Source of the DNA: Pseudenterobacter timonensis
GTDB lineage: Bacteria; Pseudomonadota; Gammaproteobacteria; Enterobacterales; Enterobacteriaceae
DNA: 64,000 bases
NCBI RefSeq assembly: GCF_900021175.1
Contig: NZ_FCOP01000011.1
Location: 1,331,947-1,395,946 of the forward strand
Direction of reading: 5' to 3'
Shown here: one piece after another, positions 62,853 to 64,000 of the stretch
Layout of the letters: every line of letters starts with the position of its first letter
Numbering within the stretch: position 1 is the first letter of the stretch
Position numbers and translations under genes: made by a program
Notes under the pieces: model-generated
Told to the model about the DNA's origin: nothing
The model's database searches: none
The model's input: the letters and a program-made list of their open reading frames with translations, nothing else

Positions 62853-62981
62853 ATTTTTTTCACCAGATATAGCGTATCGATGCCAGCCATTTTAAACTAC
62901 AGGCCGCAATGTGTGCGAATAATTGGCAAAAGGCAGCCGGCGGTTGCCTTTTTCTTTGACTCTATGACGTTACAAAGTTAA

Positions 62982-63515
<534 letters not shown>

Positions 63516-63519
63516 TTGA

Positions 63520-63705
<186 letters not shown>

Positions 63706-63850
63706 TCACGCGTACTCGCAGGATTTTGCGGTACGGAAGCGCAACCCGCGCAGCCGTAGCGTAAAAGACGACGAGTAGATGCGTGATTAGGCTTAGTGAG
63801 GGGCTCCCCGCGCGAGCGGGGAACAGACCGAACCAGGCTGCGAAGATACC

Positions 63851-64000
63851 TTGACACGTCTAACCCTGGCGTTAGATGTCATGGGGGGTGATTTTGGCCC
63901 ATCCGTGACAGTGCCTGCAGCATTGCAGGCACTGAATTCTAATTCTGAGCTCACACTTCTTTTAGTCGGCGACCCCGACGCCATCACGCCATTACTTGCA
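63851..64000 (+). CDS. plsX: Phosphate acyltransferase PlsX, 5' part only
   Basis: PlsX makes acyl-phosphate from acyl-ACP for phospholipid synthesis. Only the first 50 codons are in the window. The start is TTG, as in E. coli, preceded by GAAG. The product begins (M)[18 protein letters not shown], with the glycine-rich MGGDFGP motif of the family. A 145-bp gap after rpmF contains a GC hairpin (CCCCGC / GCGGGG at about 63808-63823) without a T-run, so readthrough from rpmF is likely. Confidence 0.95.
   Translation, partial: MTRLTLALDVMGGDFGPSVTVPAALQALNSNSELTLLLVGDPDAITPLLA

Overview
This window is a stretch of enterobacterial core chromosome. Gene order follows the E. coli/Salmonella backbone from putA to plsX almost gene for gene, protein lengths match the E. 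coli orthologues closely, and the sequence is GC-rich. Together this suggests Enterobacter or a near relative (Leclercia, Lelliottia, Kosakonia). The genus is an inference: no sequence search was run. Names marked with E. coli symbols rest on recognising the protein sequence and its neighbours.

Layout. 1-6448: proline catabolism (putA, partial, divergent from putP) and the ferrous iron importer efeUOB, complete and behind a Fur box. 6449-7725: phoH with a long, odd leader. 7743-12000: the most unusual part, where two identical tRNA-Ser(GGA) genes 3.5 kb apart, each trailed by two ~180-bp repeats built on the tRNA 3' end and by five ~55-bp palindromic repeats, bracket a small cassette (isochorismatase-like hydrolase, pirin, LysR regulator). 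12226-15140: ghrA, ycdX, ycdY, ycdZ. 15181-19604: both curli operons, csgDEFG and csgBAC, with a 747-bp AT-rich control region. 19768-22157: ymdA, ymdB, clsC. 22167-27653: osmoregulated periplasmic glucan genes opgC and opgGH. 27729-33544: yceK, msyB, mdtG, lpxL, trhO, yceI, yceJ and the tiny yceO. 33603-43593: solA, bssS, dinI, pyrC, yceB, grxB, mdtH, rimJ, yceH, mviM, murJ. 43652-55127: flagellar genes flgN, flgM, flgA and flgBCDEFGHIJKL. 55196-57454: an MFS transporter and divergent LysR gene inserted relative to E. coli. 57497-64000: rne with its structured 5' leader, rluC, maf (yceF), yceD, rpmF and the start of plsX.

How the genes work together. Most of the window concerns the cell surface and motility: curli fibres, periplasmic glucans, lipid A acylation (lpxL), peptidoglycan lipid II export (murJ), and the flagellar basal body, hook and junction. 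Recognisable control sites include PutA GTTGCA operators, a Fur box (efeU), a candidate pho box (phoH), LexA (dinI), PurR (pyrC), sigma-28 promoters (flgM, flgK), tRNA promoters with GC-rich discriminators, and the autoregulatory rne leader.

The best candidate for something little described is the duplicated tRNA-Ser(GGA)/repeat locus. Its downstream repeats resemble in design the rtT repeats of the E. coli tyrT operon, but on a different tRNA.
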